Source: Brachynemurus nebulosus
Lineage: Eukaryota > Arthropoda > Insecta > Neuroptera > Myrmeleontidae
Length of the DNA: 64,000 nt
Direction of reading: 5' to 3'
NCBI GenBank assembly: GCA_035578155.1
Contig: JAPWDM010000016.1
Location: 252,001-316,000, forward strand
Shown: one piece after another, positions 8,991 through 21,154 of the stretch
Layout: every line of letters starts with the position of its first letter
How positions within the stretch are numbered: the first letter of the stretch is position 1
Made by a program: the position numbers and the translations under genes
The notes under the pieces: generated by a model
The model's input: only the letters and a program-made list of their open reading frames with translations
The model's database searches: none
What the model was told of the DNA's origin: nothing

Positions 8991-9339
8991 TTTTGGTGAT
9001 TGTACCATGGCTACAAGTTGGTGAAAAAAAATATTGAAATATTTTTGGGGGGGGGGGGGTTATGATTCTTTTTGGAAGCTGATAATTTTTTCTGAGGTAC
9101 ACTATAGCGGTATCTAAAACATATAAAAATTTCAGGCAAATCCGTCAAGCCATTCAAAAGTTATAATTTTTTTTCGATTTGCAAAAAATAATTTTTAACT
9201 CCCGAAGGGTGAGTTTTTAAGGGTTGAAACTCAGTAAATTTCAATCTTATATCGAAAGCAGTTAGCAGAAAAAAAACCAACAAAATTCGTGCGGGGGAAT
9301 TTCTACCCATGCTTATCCACCAATAGCCTTTTTGATCAA

Positions 9340-11520
9340 AATGCATTAAAAATCGCATATTTGTGATGAAAGAGTCACAAATATTTATGAAAGAGTTAAA
9401 CAAAAATTATTTATTGATCTCAGTTCACTATGAGAAATTGTGATTTTTCGGTCTTAGGTAGGTTATATGGAATTACAAAACCCAATTTTTTCCGAAAAGT
9501 GGATTTTTCATCAAAATCCGTTAAAAAATCGCATATTTGTGATGAAAAAGTCATTTTAAAACAAAAATTAATGATCTCAGTTCACTACGAGAAATTGTCA
9601 TTTTTCGGTCTTAGGTAGATGATATGGCATATGGCATTAGGTAGGGGATATGGCATTGCAAGAAATTCTTGGTCAAAATGCGTTAAAAATCGCATATTTG
9701 TGATGAAAGAGTCATTTTTAAACAAAAATTATTTATTGGTCTCAGTTCACTATGAGAAATTGTGATTTTTCGGTCCTAGGTAGGTTATATGAGATTGCAA
9801 AACCCAATTTTTTCCGAAAAGTGGTTTTTTGATCAAAATGCATTAAAAATCGCATATTTGTGATGAAAAAGTCATTTTTACACAAAACTATGTGATTTCA
9901 CTTCACATCGAGAAATTGTGATTTTTCGGTCTTAGGTAGGTGATATGGCATATGGCATTAGGTAGGGGATATGGCATTTCAAAAACAAATTTTTTCCGAA
10001 AAGTAAATTCTTGACCAAAATGTATTCGGTGGTTGGTAGGTTATATGGAATATGGCATTAGGTAGGGGATATGGCATTGCAAAATCCAATTTTTTCCGAA
10101 ACGAAATTTTTGATCAAAATGCGTTAAAAATCGCACATTTGTGATGAAAGAGTCATTTTTAAACAAAAATTATTTATTGATCTCAGTTTACTATGAGAAA
10201 TTGTGATTTTTCGGTCTTAGGTAGGTTATATGGGAATGCAAAACCCTATTTTTTCGGAAAAGTGGATTTTTGATCAAAATGCATTAAAAATCGCATATTT
10301 GTGATGAAAAAGTCATTTTTAAACAAATATTAATGATCTCAGTTCACTACGAGAAATTGTGATTTTTCGGTCTTAAGTAGGTGATATGGCATATGGCATT
10401 AGGTACGGGATATAGCATTGCAAAAACCAATTTTTTTCCGAAAAGGGAATTTTTGATCAAAATGCGTTAAAAATCGCATATTTGTGTTGAAAAAGTCATT
10501 TTTAAACAAAAATTATTGATTTTAGTTCAGTACGAGAAATTGTGACTTTTCGGTCTTAGGTAGGTGATATGGCATATGGAATTAGGTAGTTAGTGTGGCA
10601 TTGCAAAAACCAATTTTTCCAAAAAGTGAATTCTTGACCAAAATGCGTTAAAATTCGTATATCTGTGATGAGAAAGTCATTTTTAAACAAAAATAAGTGA
10701 TCTCAGTTCACTCTGAGAAGTTGTTTTTTCTGTCTTATGTATCGGATATGGCATTGCAAAACCAATTTTTTGATCAAAATGCGTTAGAAATCGCATATTT
10801 GTGATGCAAAAGTCATTTTTAGACAAATATTAGTGATCTCAGTTCGCTTCGAAAAATTGTGGTTTTTCGGTCTTACGTAGGTGATATGGTATTAAAAGAA
10901 CCAATTTTTTCCGAAAATGGAATTTTTGATCAAAATGCGTTTAAAATCACATATTTGTGATGAAAAGGTCATTTTTTAAAAAAATCATTGATCTCAGTTT
11001 ACTTCCAGAAATTGTGATTTTTCGGTCTTACGTCGGTGATACGGTATTGCAAAGACAAATTTTTTCCAAAAATAAGATTGTTGATAAAATGCGTTAAAAA
11101 CCGCATATTTGTGATGAAAAAGTTATTTTTAAACAAATACTAGCAATCTCAGTACCAGCAATACCAGCAATCTCAGTTCCAGCAATCTCAGAGAAATTGT
11201 AAATTTTAGGTCCTACGTGGGTGAGTAGTATTGAAAATCCATTTTTTTCCGAAAACGGAATTTTTGTTCAGAATGCGTTAAAAATCACATATTTGTGATG
11301 AAAAAGTCATTTTTAAACAAATATTAGTGATCTCAGTTCACTTCGAGGAAATGTGGTTTTTTGGTCTTACGTAGGTTATGTGGTATTAAAGAACAATTTT
11401 TTCCGAAAATGGTATTTTTGATCAAAATGCATTGAAAATCGCATATTTATGATGAAAAAGACAAGTTTAAACAAATATCAGTGATCTCAGTTCTCTTCGA
11501 GAAATTATGGTTTTTATGTC
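9340..11520. repeat. Satellite-like array, ~13 diverged units of ~165 bp
   Basis: Each unit contains ATCAAAATGCGTTAAAAATC, GCATATTTGTGATGAAAAAG, a TCATTTTTAAACAAA segment, GATCTCAGTTCAC, GAGAAATTGTGATTTTTCGG and TCTTAGGTAGG with ATATGG. Unit length varies between about 140 and 290 bp because of local insertions such as GGCATTAGGTAGGGGATATG. Divergence rises towards 11.5 kb, as expected when array ends escape homogenisation. No coding capacity. Confidence 0.88.
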
Positions 11521-12248
11521 ACCGAAGGAGTCAATATATGCACATTTCGTTGTGTGATCATAGTGGGGGAAACATTAATAATAATAATAAAGTAATGTTT
11601 TTTTTATAGCCTCAGGCGCACGTCTATGAAAATATGTTCTCATTTTTTGGGGAGTATTTTTAAAAATAGAAAAAAACAAACTATTAATGAAATTTTTTAA
11701 CCAAAGCAGATAGTTTGACGTTCAAATAGTCATATTATTATCGAATTCAACGCAATTTCAAAATTACAAGCAAAAAAATACATAAACACATAGATATAAA
11801 TAACACATAAACACATATAAATAACATTAAAAAAATTTTGACGTCCCTAGAACGCATTTGTTATGAAATGGTAATATTTTCTCTTTGCTTAGAGTGCCTA
11901 TAATAAATACTGATGCCGTGTTTTTTTTTTTTTTTATTAATACACAAAATTAAAGATGCATAAAATAAAAAAAATAGAATAAACTAAAACAATAAATAAA
12001 TACAAACATACATACGATCAAATATTATAGTATTTATTAAACTAGGTATATTATTGTTATTTATAGACTTTATAGAAGAAAAAAATTATTATTTTTATTC
12101 AAAAAGCTGAAAATTTAAAATTCCCACTAATTCACAAATAACAAAGACATGACATTCTACAACGTCTATAATGAAATTGTACATGTGACTTAACAGATTA
12201 AATTAATTATAAAATTGAAATTTTTAAATTTAAAATTATAATTTAACC
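11521..12248. other. Gene-free AT-rich stretch
   Basis: It has simple A/T runs (poly-T at about 11921-11935) and no recognisable gene. The end could hold the promoter of the ancestral DDX56 copy, but no clear TATA box is visible. Confidence 0.4.
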
Positions 12249-13183
12249 ATGGCGGACGTCGAAACTGAATTAAACTTTCATGAAATGGAATTAGATGATC
12301 GAATTTTAAAGGTACATAAATAGAAAAGTTTAAAAATATTTTGTTTGAAATAATATAATATAATTCGAAATATTATTATAGGGCTATAGGCAATAGCGAA
12401 ACTAGGTTGGTTAATACCTACATTAATTCAAGAACGAGCTGTTCCTTTACTCTTGGAAGAGAAGGATGTAATACTACGAGCACGTACTGGCTCCGGCAAA
12501 ACAGCTGCATTTACAATTCCCGTATTTCAACAGATTCTCACATCAAAACAAACCGCGACACAACAAGATATCAAAACGTTAATTTTAGCTCCAACAAAAG
12601 AGCTAGCAAATTAAATACATAAAGTTTTATTAGATTTAACGTGTAAATGTTCGAGGGCAGTAAAATGTGTTGATATTTCGCAGCAAGTGGACATTAGCGT
12701 CCAGAAACCGTTACTGGTAAAAAAAACGGGCATTGTTGTGGGGCGCCAGCGCGAGAATTAGCACATATGTAGATAGCACCAAGTGCCCACAACGAAATCG
12801 AAGAGTAAAAAAGAAAAAGAATCGGACATATTGCGTGGAATTGATTTCCAATTTGTCTCAAACGTTATAAATTTCGATTTCCCGTTGGATGTGAACTTGA
12901 ACAGACATTGGGCCGGTCGAACAACCCGTGGAAATACTGAGGGTAGTGTTTGGTCGTTTATGAGCGTACGCGAGAGACCATTGAAATAGCAAATTGAAAA
13001 ACATCTCCAGAAAGGATATCTAAGTGACGTTTTTAAAGCGTATCAATTTATATTGGACGAAGTGGAAGCTTTCCGCTACCGAGCACGTGATGCATGGAAA
13101 GCGATGATGAGGGTGAAATTAAAAGTGCCAGAAAGGGTAAAATCAAAAGTACGAAGCATTAATTTTAACAGTGTATACAAGTA
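12249..13183 (+). pseudogene. DDX56: DDX56 RNA helicase pseudogene, internally deleted
   Basis: The product would be the DEAD-box ATPase DDX56, a nucleolar helicase of large-subunit ribosome assembly. Exon 1 (12249-12311) and exon 2 (from 12390) are joined in frame by a clean GT-AG intron of 78 nt. Then come the Q-motif region ([13 protein letters not shown]), Walker A ARTGSGKT and motif Ia ([10 protein letters not shown]). A CAA-to-TAA change gives a stop at 12612. Near 12730 the frame shifts, and the whole central part, including the DEAD box and motif III, is missing. The C-terminal part resumes at about 12783 with a degraded motif VI (HWAGRTTRGNTEG), another stop at 12987, and the typical YRARDAWKAM end. 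Keeping an intron means it is not a processed copy. It is the only host-type gene recognised in the window. Confidence 0.9.
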
Positions 13184-13350
13184 ATATTTAATGTGATTTA
13201 TCAAAAAAAAATTTGTTTACTAAATAGAATTATTAATATATACTTATTTTTGGAAAAGTAATTAATTATAGTTTACTTTAAAATATCGTGCCAAGCTTCT
13301 TGATTTACCTACACGATGGCTCCACTAATATTGTTAAAAATTGTATATTA

Positions 13351-14038
13351 AGAGTGCGTCTTTTATCTTCCTCTTAAACTGTTTCTTGTCTTAAAGTTGC
13401 TCGTATCTTCTGCTTATCTCATTTAGTTGTCTTTTAATTTGCTTTTAAGTCTTAAATTTAAGTTATGAAGAAGATAATTTGAGAGCAGGATGAACTTCCT
13501 CGTAAGTCACTTAAGAATCGGTTATCTTTATTCAATTAGAGTGAGAAATTCATTTTTGACATTTCTGTTGCCATAGCAACCAGCTATTAGTATAAATGGT
13601 AAAACTTAAGTCATAGAGTTGTACATGCATATATTGAATAAACGCAAGAGGGCTGCATTCTCACTGTACTTAAAAAACGAGCCAAAAAATCATAAATTAA
13701 CACTTTCACCATTATATTTGAAGAGTACGTAAAGAGATGGCTGCAGCAAGCTTACTTTGCGTTTTCATAAAGAAAGCTAATCTTGTTTTTGGTAAACAAG
13801 TAAGTACTCTTGTGTATTGTATATATCTATGAACGCGATGGTTACACAAAATATTTGGTGAGAAAACGATTAAAAATACCCAAATTCTCAACCGTATATT
13901 GTATCTGTAGTTAAAATCCAACTCAAAATGATAGACTCCCTATTAACTTAATAGTAACATTAAGAGGAACATGAAAGACATACTTTTTGCTAATAGTAAC
14001 AGAGGAAGTTTGTGAAGAAGATAAAATACGCACCCAGA
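13351..14038. mobile_element. Possible ~690-bp non-autonomous element
   Basis: The ends are imperfect inverted repeats: GTGCGTCTTTTATCTTCCTC at 13354 against the inverse of 13999-14034 (GTGCGTATTTTATCTTCTTC). No clear target duplication or coding capacity is visible. The interior has GTTGCCATAGCAACCA, a short palindrome. Confidence 0.4.
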
Positions 14039-14080
14039 GCTGGTTTAAATTGAAGTAATATCAGAATTTAAGATTGGTTA

Positions 14081-14596
14081 GGCTAAGGCTACACAAGCGT
14101 TTTTTAACGCCTAATTTTTGAGCAGAAATTAACGCGACGTTTTTTAACGCTGATCCTCGGGTACACGATCGATAAATAATGCCATTAATGCTTTTGAACT
14201 TTAAAAATTAATAGCTCATTATCCACGAATTTCATTTCAATATTTATTGTGTTATAAATTTGAAATATGAAAACAGAATGAAATTAAATCATCAATTTGT
14301 ATCCCTCAATACATATGAGGTATAATATAGCGAATATTGCGTTTGATGTTAATAGCGTTATTTGTCGCTCGTGTGGCCAGCAAGATGCGTCACACGCGTT
14401 TTTTATCGCCGCATAGGTCCGCACCGTCCAGATCCATCTTCTGGCGTTATGACCTTGAAAACGTGTGTGTCTTTCCAGACTGAGCGATAATTTCCGCTAT
14501 TTGTAACCACTTTAATGCATTTCAATGTTGCTCATATTTCTCGCGTTATTTAACGCTCAAAACTAGGCGTTAAAAAACGCTCGTGTAGCCTTAGCC
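14081..14596. mobile_element. PIF/Harbinger-type MITE, 516 bp
   Basis: Terminal inverted repeats start GGCTAAGGCTACAC and continue (A/G)AGCGTTTTTTAACGCC. TTA flanks both sides (14078-14080 and 14597-14599), the 3-bp target duplication typical of PIF/Harbinger. Subterminal AACGC motifs repeat on both sides. There is no coding capacity. Confidence 0.85.
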
Positions 14597-14995
14597 TTAA
14601 GGTTTTATAAATAAAAAATAAAAATTCTTTAATATTTTTTTTTAAAATAATTTATTTATTTGAATATAACAAACATTAGGAAATATACATAGGTATTTAT
14701 TTTACGTCTAGTATACGCTGTTAAAAGTAATGTTCCTTAATTGATGACTCCGTGTATAAGAAAGTGTTCGAAAAACTTATGCAAAAATTAAAAATAGTCA
14801 ATCCGTTTTACGGTACATGTGATAGTAATCGAGATCGATAGTTTAAAGAAACGAATCGGTTTTATTTTTAAAGTTCGTGTCTAGTTAAGACAATATTTAT
14901 TCCAGAAAAACTGTGTACACATAAGTTTCAGTGTACACATAAGTAAATATATGCATATTTACTAAAATAAAAAATTTGCCCCCAAAATAAAAATT

Positions 14996-15119
14996 TACCC
15001 CTGTCGCAGCATTCTGCATAATATAGCAAATTTCCATTTACAAAAATTAATTTTTCTCGGAAACTAGCTGACACAGAATAATAGTTTAAAGACCTTTTTT
15101 CTCCCCGTTCCAATGGTGT
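14996..15119 (+). mobile_element. 5' end of a Helentron-like element (third copy of the terminus)
   Basis: TACCCCTGTCGCAGCAT with CTGCATAATATAGC and AATTTCCA matches the 5' termini at 31329 and 45460. The downstream continuation is interrupted at 15120-15128 by the insertion of a large element. The matching pre-microsatellite segment may lie at 19835-20110, beyond the insertion. Confidence 0.55.
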
Positions 15120-15524
15120 AAAAAAATAGGATGTGGTTATTTATACATACAGTATGTATACGCAATTGGCTATTTATACATACAGTATGTACACGCAATT
15201 GGCTATTTATACATACACTATGTATACGAAATTGGCTATTTATACATACAGTATGTATATGAAATATTTTGTTTAAACATGTAGTATGTATACACAGTTG
15301 ACTACTTATTCAGAATTACCGTAATTTCTGAAGTATAATGCGCACATTGAGCACCAAAAATATCGTCAAAATTTCGTGGTGCGCGTATTAAAATGGACTT
15401 GTCCACTGGTGACAGTAAAATAACTTATTATAACAAATTTATCGATTCTAATAATAACAAAATTCTCGCGTACCACCGATTGAATTGTGTATAATCTTTT
15501 TAGCTTAAGAACGGATTTTTGACG

Positions 15525-16240
15525 ACGCGAACCGGAAGTTGCATATCTGAGGACTAAAAAAAGTTTCCTTTGTTATGGTAATAAAAAATTAGAGGCAGAT
15601 TCTTATAGAATTTGATCAATGGAACAAAAAAGGAAGAACAAATTTTTTAGATATCCTGTTTAGTTTTCGAGATAATATGTGTTGTATTTCTAAAACTTAC
15701 TATAATGAGATAATGAATTGTATATTACACACATACACATATACGTAGTATCAATTTTTACGGATATAAACTCAGTTTTAAATATAATTTTTGAATGGTT
15801 TTTATTCATAGAAATTAGTGAAAAATGAACGGGACATCACCAATGAAACCTCATTTTTGGGCAAAGGGTAATTATTTACAAATATGTCTCGGCGTGTAAT
15901 GACTTCAAAATTATTTAATTACCCTTTGCCTGAAAATGAGGTTTAAATGATGTTGTCCGGTCCATTTTCCACTTACTTCTATCAATACAAGTCGTAATAT
16001 ACCTACCGTAATTGTCTATCCAATATAGTAAGTTTTTCAAATTTGACACGTAATATCACGAAAACTAAGCAAAATATCGAAAAACTTCATTGTTTCTTTT
16101 TTGTGCTACTCACCAAGTTCCATAAGAATCGATTTTTAATTTTTGTTGCTATGGTAACGGAAAACATTTTTTAATAATTCCTAGGCTTGACATTCGAAGG
16201 GTTGAAAAATACACTTCCGGTCCTTGTCGCCAAAAATCGG
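15525..16240. repeat. Long diverged fold-back inside the MULE-like element
   Basis: About 15525-15685 (ACCGGAAGTTG ... TTAGTTTTCGAGATAATATG) pairs with the inverse of about 16055-16240 (ACCGGAAGTGT ... TTAGTTTTCGTGATATTACG). In its centre, ACCTCATTTTTGGGCAAAGG (15850) pairs with the inverse of about 15927-15947. The whole 700 bp would fold as one long hairpin. Confidence 0.7.
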
Positions 16241-16448
16241 TTTAGGGGATAACTTCTTAAGCCAAAAATATTATGTAAAAAAATAATTCAGCTCAATCGG
16301 AGGTATTCGGTTATTATAATTGTGTAGTTATTAAACATAATATTAATTGTAATAATAGCGCATTCAATCAGTATGTATAAGTAGCCAACTGCGTATACAG
16401 TTTAGCTTTAGGGCTTTAGGTAGTACATAACAACATACTGTAGGTTTA

Positions 16449-19400
16449 GGGTTAGCTGGGGTAATTGTAAACGATATTTATATGTTCTAACTTTAAAATT
16501 ACATTATATGGACAATATTTCATTTTAATAAGCCAATCTTGAATATGTGAATCTTAAACCTTTTTAACAACTAATGACATAAAAAAAAGGTCAGATATTA
16601 ACTTCATAATTAAGAAAGTACAAGTTTACGTTTACCCCATACCATTTACATTTACCCCTTACCTAAAGGGGCAATTGTAAACAAGAATTTCGTTTCCTAT
16701 GAAAGATAATGACACAATTTTCAGGGCAAATGTAAACAGACGTGTATTTCACATTTTTCTATATTCAAACGATAGATATTCAGTAGTTTACATTTACCCC
16801 AACAATGAAAATCAAAGATGTCTTTATGCCAAATTTTTTTATTTATAATAATACAAACTGTAACTGTTATAAGAAAATAGGTGACATTTGTGAAGACAAC
16901 ATAACATTTATAAGTAACTATTTTTTTTCATTAACACTAACAGCCCCAGGGAATGTATAAACAAATTTTCTGTCCTTGGATTCTATGGTTGGCTGAGGCA
17001 ACAATGCTTTGATCATGTCTTTATTTATAGTAGAAACATCGGATTCGACTACAAGAAAAGAGGTATTTGTTGGATTTATACTTTTTAATCCTGTAACCAC
17101 GTAGTCGTTGTTTTCTAACACTGAGTCGATTACGCATACATAACTGTAATGCGTTTTCATTCTGCTACCCCCAAGAAAATCTACTAAAATATAACATCCA
17201 GGTACTAACGAATCTGTATCAGCTTCTTGATAGTTTACCTCCGGTGTGTTATTAATTTGCATTTCAATAATAAAATTTTCTTGATCTTCATTGTCTGATA
17301 AATCTTCAGTCAAATGTTCCTCTGGAGTAGTATCTCTGGAAGCATTGTCCTTTTTCTTTTTTTTTTGCAACGCTTGTTTTCTCTGTTTTTTTTCCTCTTT
17401 TCTTAACGTCACCCTTTTTCTCTCTGATTCGTTGCGCCTCTCTTAATTTTTCTAAAACTTCAGTAGCTGTAAGGATCTCACCATAGTTTGACTGCTTCAG
17501 ACGTGGAATAGGAACCTTTTTAACCACTCCTTCATTAGGTTCAGTTGTTTTTTGTGGTGAATTCTTGTGTTTCAGAATGTTTGAAAACACTTTTACAATG
17601 CTTTTTGGCGTCTGCTCTTTTTGGGGAGAAGGTTTACTAATTCTAATGGATAAATCCAAAGCAACAGTTTCCACTTCTTCACTACTAATATCGTGTCCTG
17701 AAGATGTTGATGGACCTAATAAGGAAGATGGTTTTAGATTTGGAGCTGCAATTTCTGTCAGTGCTGAACGGCCTGCCACTGGAGAATTTAATATTGTAGA
17801 ACAACCTGCAACTTGGTTATCAGTTTCTGCAGTAGTAGCGATTTTGGTTTTACAGAGCTTGTATTTTTGAAGATCATGTGGATCAAATAAATCTTCTGGA
17901 AACCGTTTTCGATCGACCGGGAAAAGACCAGTTGTTACAAAACCATTTATTAGATTTTGTGGTTTAACAGCTTCAACCAGAACTTGTCCAAGCATAACAC
18001 TAAATTTGTCTTTAGGCAGGCGTCCTGTTCCTACTCCCATTTGTGATTTACCATATTCAACAAGTTTGCGATCCCATTTGGTTTTCACTGGTCCGAATAC
18101 ACATTTGTCCAATGGCTGAATTCTATCTGTTAAGTGACTTGGAAGTCTAACCAGTTGTATTTTATTTTGTATTGCTGTTTCAATTATCCGTATGCTAATG
18201 TGACTACTGTGACCATCATATATTAGAACAGCAGGTTGATCAGGCACTCCATTTCTATGTCTAATTTCATTTACATGGGTAACAAAACAACGTTCAAACC
18301 AATGAAAGAATTGTGGCTCCTCCATCCATCCATTGTGAGATGCCGCATACTCTGTTCCAGGATAACTGTTTTCAGATGTCCAACGTGCTTGTACAGCCGA
18401 TCCCTTGAACACTATTAACGGTGGTAGAAAATGTCCATCTGCAGCTACACACAGCAACACTGTAGTGGATTCTCCTCCAGACCCACCCGATACCCTTGAA
18501 AGTGGTTTTCCCCTTTCTCCTATAGCTCGTAATCTACTTGGATCACTGGAAAATCCACTTTCGTCACAGTTAAATACATAGACGGCTTTCTCTTGAGTGG
18601 ATAGATTATTTTGGTCATATAATGCCTCCAGTTTGTTATAAAAATCATAGACGACTTCGGGATTTCGTGCTGTTTTACGAACACGCTGCAAATGTTCTGG
18701 TTTTTTCAATGATATTTTTAGGTTTCTCTTCATAAAAGATTGATACCAATCCTCTCCCGGTATGCCGTCTTTAAAGGGTGTATCTATATTATTGGTCTTA
18801 ATATAATCTGCAACAAGTGTTTTTAGCTCTTCTTTGTCGCAGGGGTATCCAATCTGCGCCCTAGCAATCAAGCATAAAACTATCTGTTTTTCAACATCTT
18901 CGCTAAGCACAGGTCTTCTGCCAGCACCTATCCTATCAACTGACACTTTTCTACCCTTAATGCGATGGTAAATAACTGCAATAGGTACTCCATATTGTTG
19001 TTCTGCTTGTCGATAAGTGCAGTTTTTATTTATTACATCATTCACGGCTCTAGCAACATCTTCTACACTGTAACTTGGACCCTGCCTTTTTCTATTGTAA
19101 GTTCTAGGCATTGTAGCTCTGAAAAGAAACCACCAAATGAGTTTTACATCTTTAAAACAAGAAATAGTCATAAAACATAGTGTTTACATTTACCCTGGAA
19201 ATAGGTTTACATTTCCCCCAACAACGATATTATTGGGGGAATTGTAAACAAGCAAATATTTCTATCAATGTTCTACACAATAACACAAACAGAACAAAAA
19301 ACTTAAGTATATACCTTTATTATTACATATTGATATTCAAAACTTTAACTTACCTGCTGATTTCACTGTTTTTCCAATAAATGCACTGTGTTCAAACTTT

Positions 19401-19603
19401 AACAAACGGTTTTCAAATAGCACTTTTAAAAAAACGATCATAACATTCCAACATGTGGCTACAAACTGGTAGGACGTTTAGAGCATGCTAGCGGAAGTGC
19501 ACAACAACCAGTGCTGCCATCAGTTAGGTTTTATCTTATGTTTTGGAGCCAGATTTGAAGTCGTTTACATTTACCCCGTGTTTACAATTACCCCAGCTAA
19601 CCC
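16449..19603. mobile_element. pogo/Tigger-type DNA transposon, 3155 bp
   Basis: Perfect terminal inverted repeats of about 24 bp (GGGTTAGCTGGGGTAATTGT...) are flanked by TA on each side (16447-16448, 19604-19605), as in Tc1/mariner/pogo. Subterminal GTTTACATTTACCCC boxes recur in both orientations (about 16630, 16648, 16786, 19181, 19205, 19563), probably transposase binding sites. It is nested inside the MULE-like element. Confidence 0.92.
16918..19111 (-). pseudogene. pogo-family transposase, frameshifted near its C terminus
   Basis: The start at 19111 gives MPRTYNRKRQG. A psq-type helix-turn-helix (YRQAEQQYGVPIAVIYHRIK, residues about 34-53) and a CENP-B-like second DNA-binding domain precede the DDE_1 catalytic core, with NCDESGF, LIYDGHSSHIS and DRIQPLDKCVFGP holding the acidic residues. 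The frame ends at 17306, but a second frame, 16918-17412, continues with a plausible C-terminal domain (PGCYILVDFLGGSRMK). The frames cross in A/G-rich runs at about 17400-17420, so a one-base indel is the likely cause; a sequencing error in the homopolymer is also possible. A pyrimidine tract plus AG just upstream of the start hints at a 5' intron. The catalytic part is intact. Confidence 0.88.
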
Positions 19604-19834
19604 TAAATAGCCAATTCAATATACACATAATTATGTATAAACAGCTAATTTCATATACACACTATATATGTATAAATAGCCAATTTCGTATACATACCGT
19701 ATGTATAAATAGCCAATTGCGTATACATACTGTATGTATAAATAGCCAATTAGTTATACATACTGTATGTATAAATAGCCACATCCAAAAAAATATCGCA
19801 AAAATTTTTGAATAAGGGAAAATTTTGGCAAGAA

Positions 19835-20004
19835 GTTTTTTAACCAAAATTGCCAAAAAAACCATATTCCGGGCATCGAACGTGTATGCTTAACGAACTT
19901 GTACAATGGTTTGGGACTTCTAAATTTTTCTCCAAATTTCGTAAAAGTGGGATATTTCGTTCAAGAGTTATCGCGCGGACACACACACCCACACACACAC
20001 ACAC

Positions 20005-20100
<96 letters not shown>

Positions 20101-20110
20101 TATATATTCT
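19835..20110. repeat. Microsatellite (AC)n(TA)n with Helentron-like flank
   Basis: CACACACC then a TA repeat of about 100 bp. The preceding 150 bp (GGGCATCGAACGTG ... GTTATCGCGCGGACAC) is a diverged relative of the segment before the TA tract at 34.7-34.85 kb. Translations of the TA tract are not genes. 20111-20675 shows no gene. Confidence 0.7.
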
Positions 20111-20675
20111 TATAATGATAAGTCGTAGTCAATTTCTAGTAAATTTTTTGGGGATATATTAAAATTTGTTTGATTGTCAACAAAATTTTGATGTGCAATT
20201 AAATGGTTATTTCCATTTCGATTTAAATCGATCAAAAAATCGATCTTTTTTAGGATAATCGACATCTCTGCCACTGAGGTGACATTACTTAATGCGTGTC
20301 AAACACGCACTTGATGAATTTTTCGGTCTTACGTAGGGAACAACGGGACCAACAACAACAATGAAGAAATATTTTTTGGAATGAATTAGAAAAATCGAGA
20401 AGAACATGCGGGATTTTGATAGCATTTGAAGAATTTATGAGTTTTAATAGTGTATTTATTTTGTAGCTATACTTAGCAAAAAATTTTTGGAGAGAAAATC
20501 AATCTTTTTTACCTGTATCCCATTCTTAAAAGTCTAAAATAATTATATATGCCACCAAGTTTTGAAATGCGTATGATAAAAATACTATTACACAACCGTC
20601 AGAAAATAAAAAAAATTATCTCAACTTATGGATGCAACTGTACAAATGATAATGTTTTTGTTAATAAGCATCCCG

Positions 20676-21020
20676 TCTCAAAGGTCACTTTGTAATTAAT
20701 ACATACATGCTTACAAAACAATTTTTATTTACATGTGCACAGCGACAGCATGTCGCGAAATTGAAATATGATACTTCCGTTAAATCGCAGAAAATGTCAC
20801 GTACTTTGATAATATGATACATGTCCAGTAGAACCTGTTCCGATTTCCCCTTTTTAACATAATACAGTAGAACCTGTTTTAGCGGTAAAATATATCTTAA
20901 TGTTTAAAAGAATTTAAAAATTGTTCTCAAAGGTCACTTTGTAATTAATATTTATATCATTACAAAGCAATTTTTATTTCCACGTGCATGACATCGGTAT
21001 GTCGCAACCTTCAAATATGA
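20676..21020. repeat. Direct repeat, ~252-bp period
   Basis: CTCAAAGGTCACTTTGTAAT begins at about 20677 and 20929, each followed by CAATTTTTATTT, GTGCA and (A/G)TATGTCGC variants. AGTAGAACCTGTT occurs at about 20828 and 20867. Confidence 0.7.
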
Positions 21021-21154
21021 TGACGTCAGCAATTTGATAAGTATAAATAGATGAAGCTAAGTGCTTTTACAGATATACGGCGCTATTCATAGTCAAACAC
21101 TAAAGTTGGCTTTAGTAAAAGTTGACATTAAAGTTAACTTTAAGATTAGTTATT

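Larger units (their letters stand above)
15129..19786. mobile_element. MULE-like element with palindromic tandem-repeat ends
   Basis: Both ends read GGATGTGG(T/C)TATTTATAC inward. The 9-bp AAAAAAATA flanks both (15120-15128, 19787-19795), a Mutator-like target duplication, though its A-rich nature weakens the argument. The inverted ends are made of direct repeats of about 38 bp, each a palindrome ATACATACAGTATGTAT plus ATTGGCTATTT: four on the left (15135-15275) and about five on the right (19610-19780). Without the inserted pogo element it is about 1.5 kb and non-coding, so non-autonomous. Confidence 0.7.

Noticed and set aside
9600..10080. TTAGG words suggesting insect telomere repeat
   Set aside because: They occur once or twice per satellite unit as part of CTTAGGTAGG, not as tandem TTAGG.
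9340..11520. Regularly spaced repeats resembling a CRISPR array
   Set aside because: Units are adjacent diverged copies of one 165-bp sequence without unique spacers, and the genome is eukaryotic.
19990..20128. Long IYIYIY reading frames
   Set aside because: They are translations of TA microsatellites; the same applies at 34818-35057 and 43590-43721.
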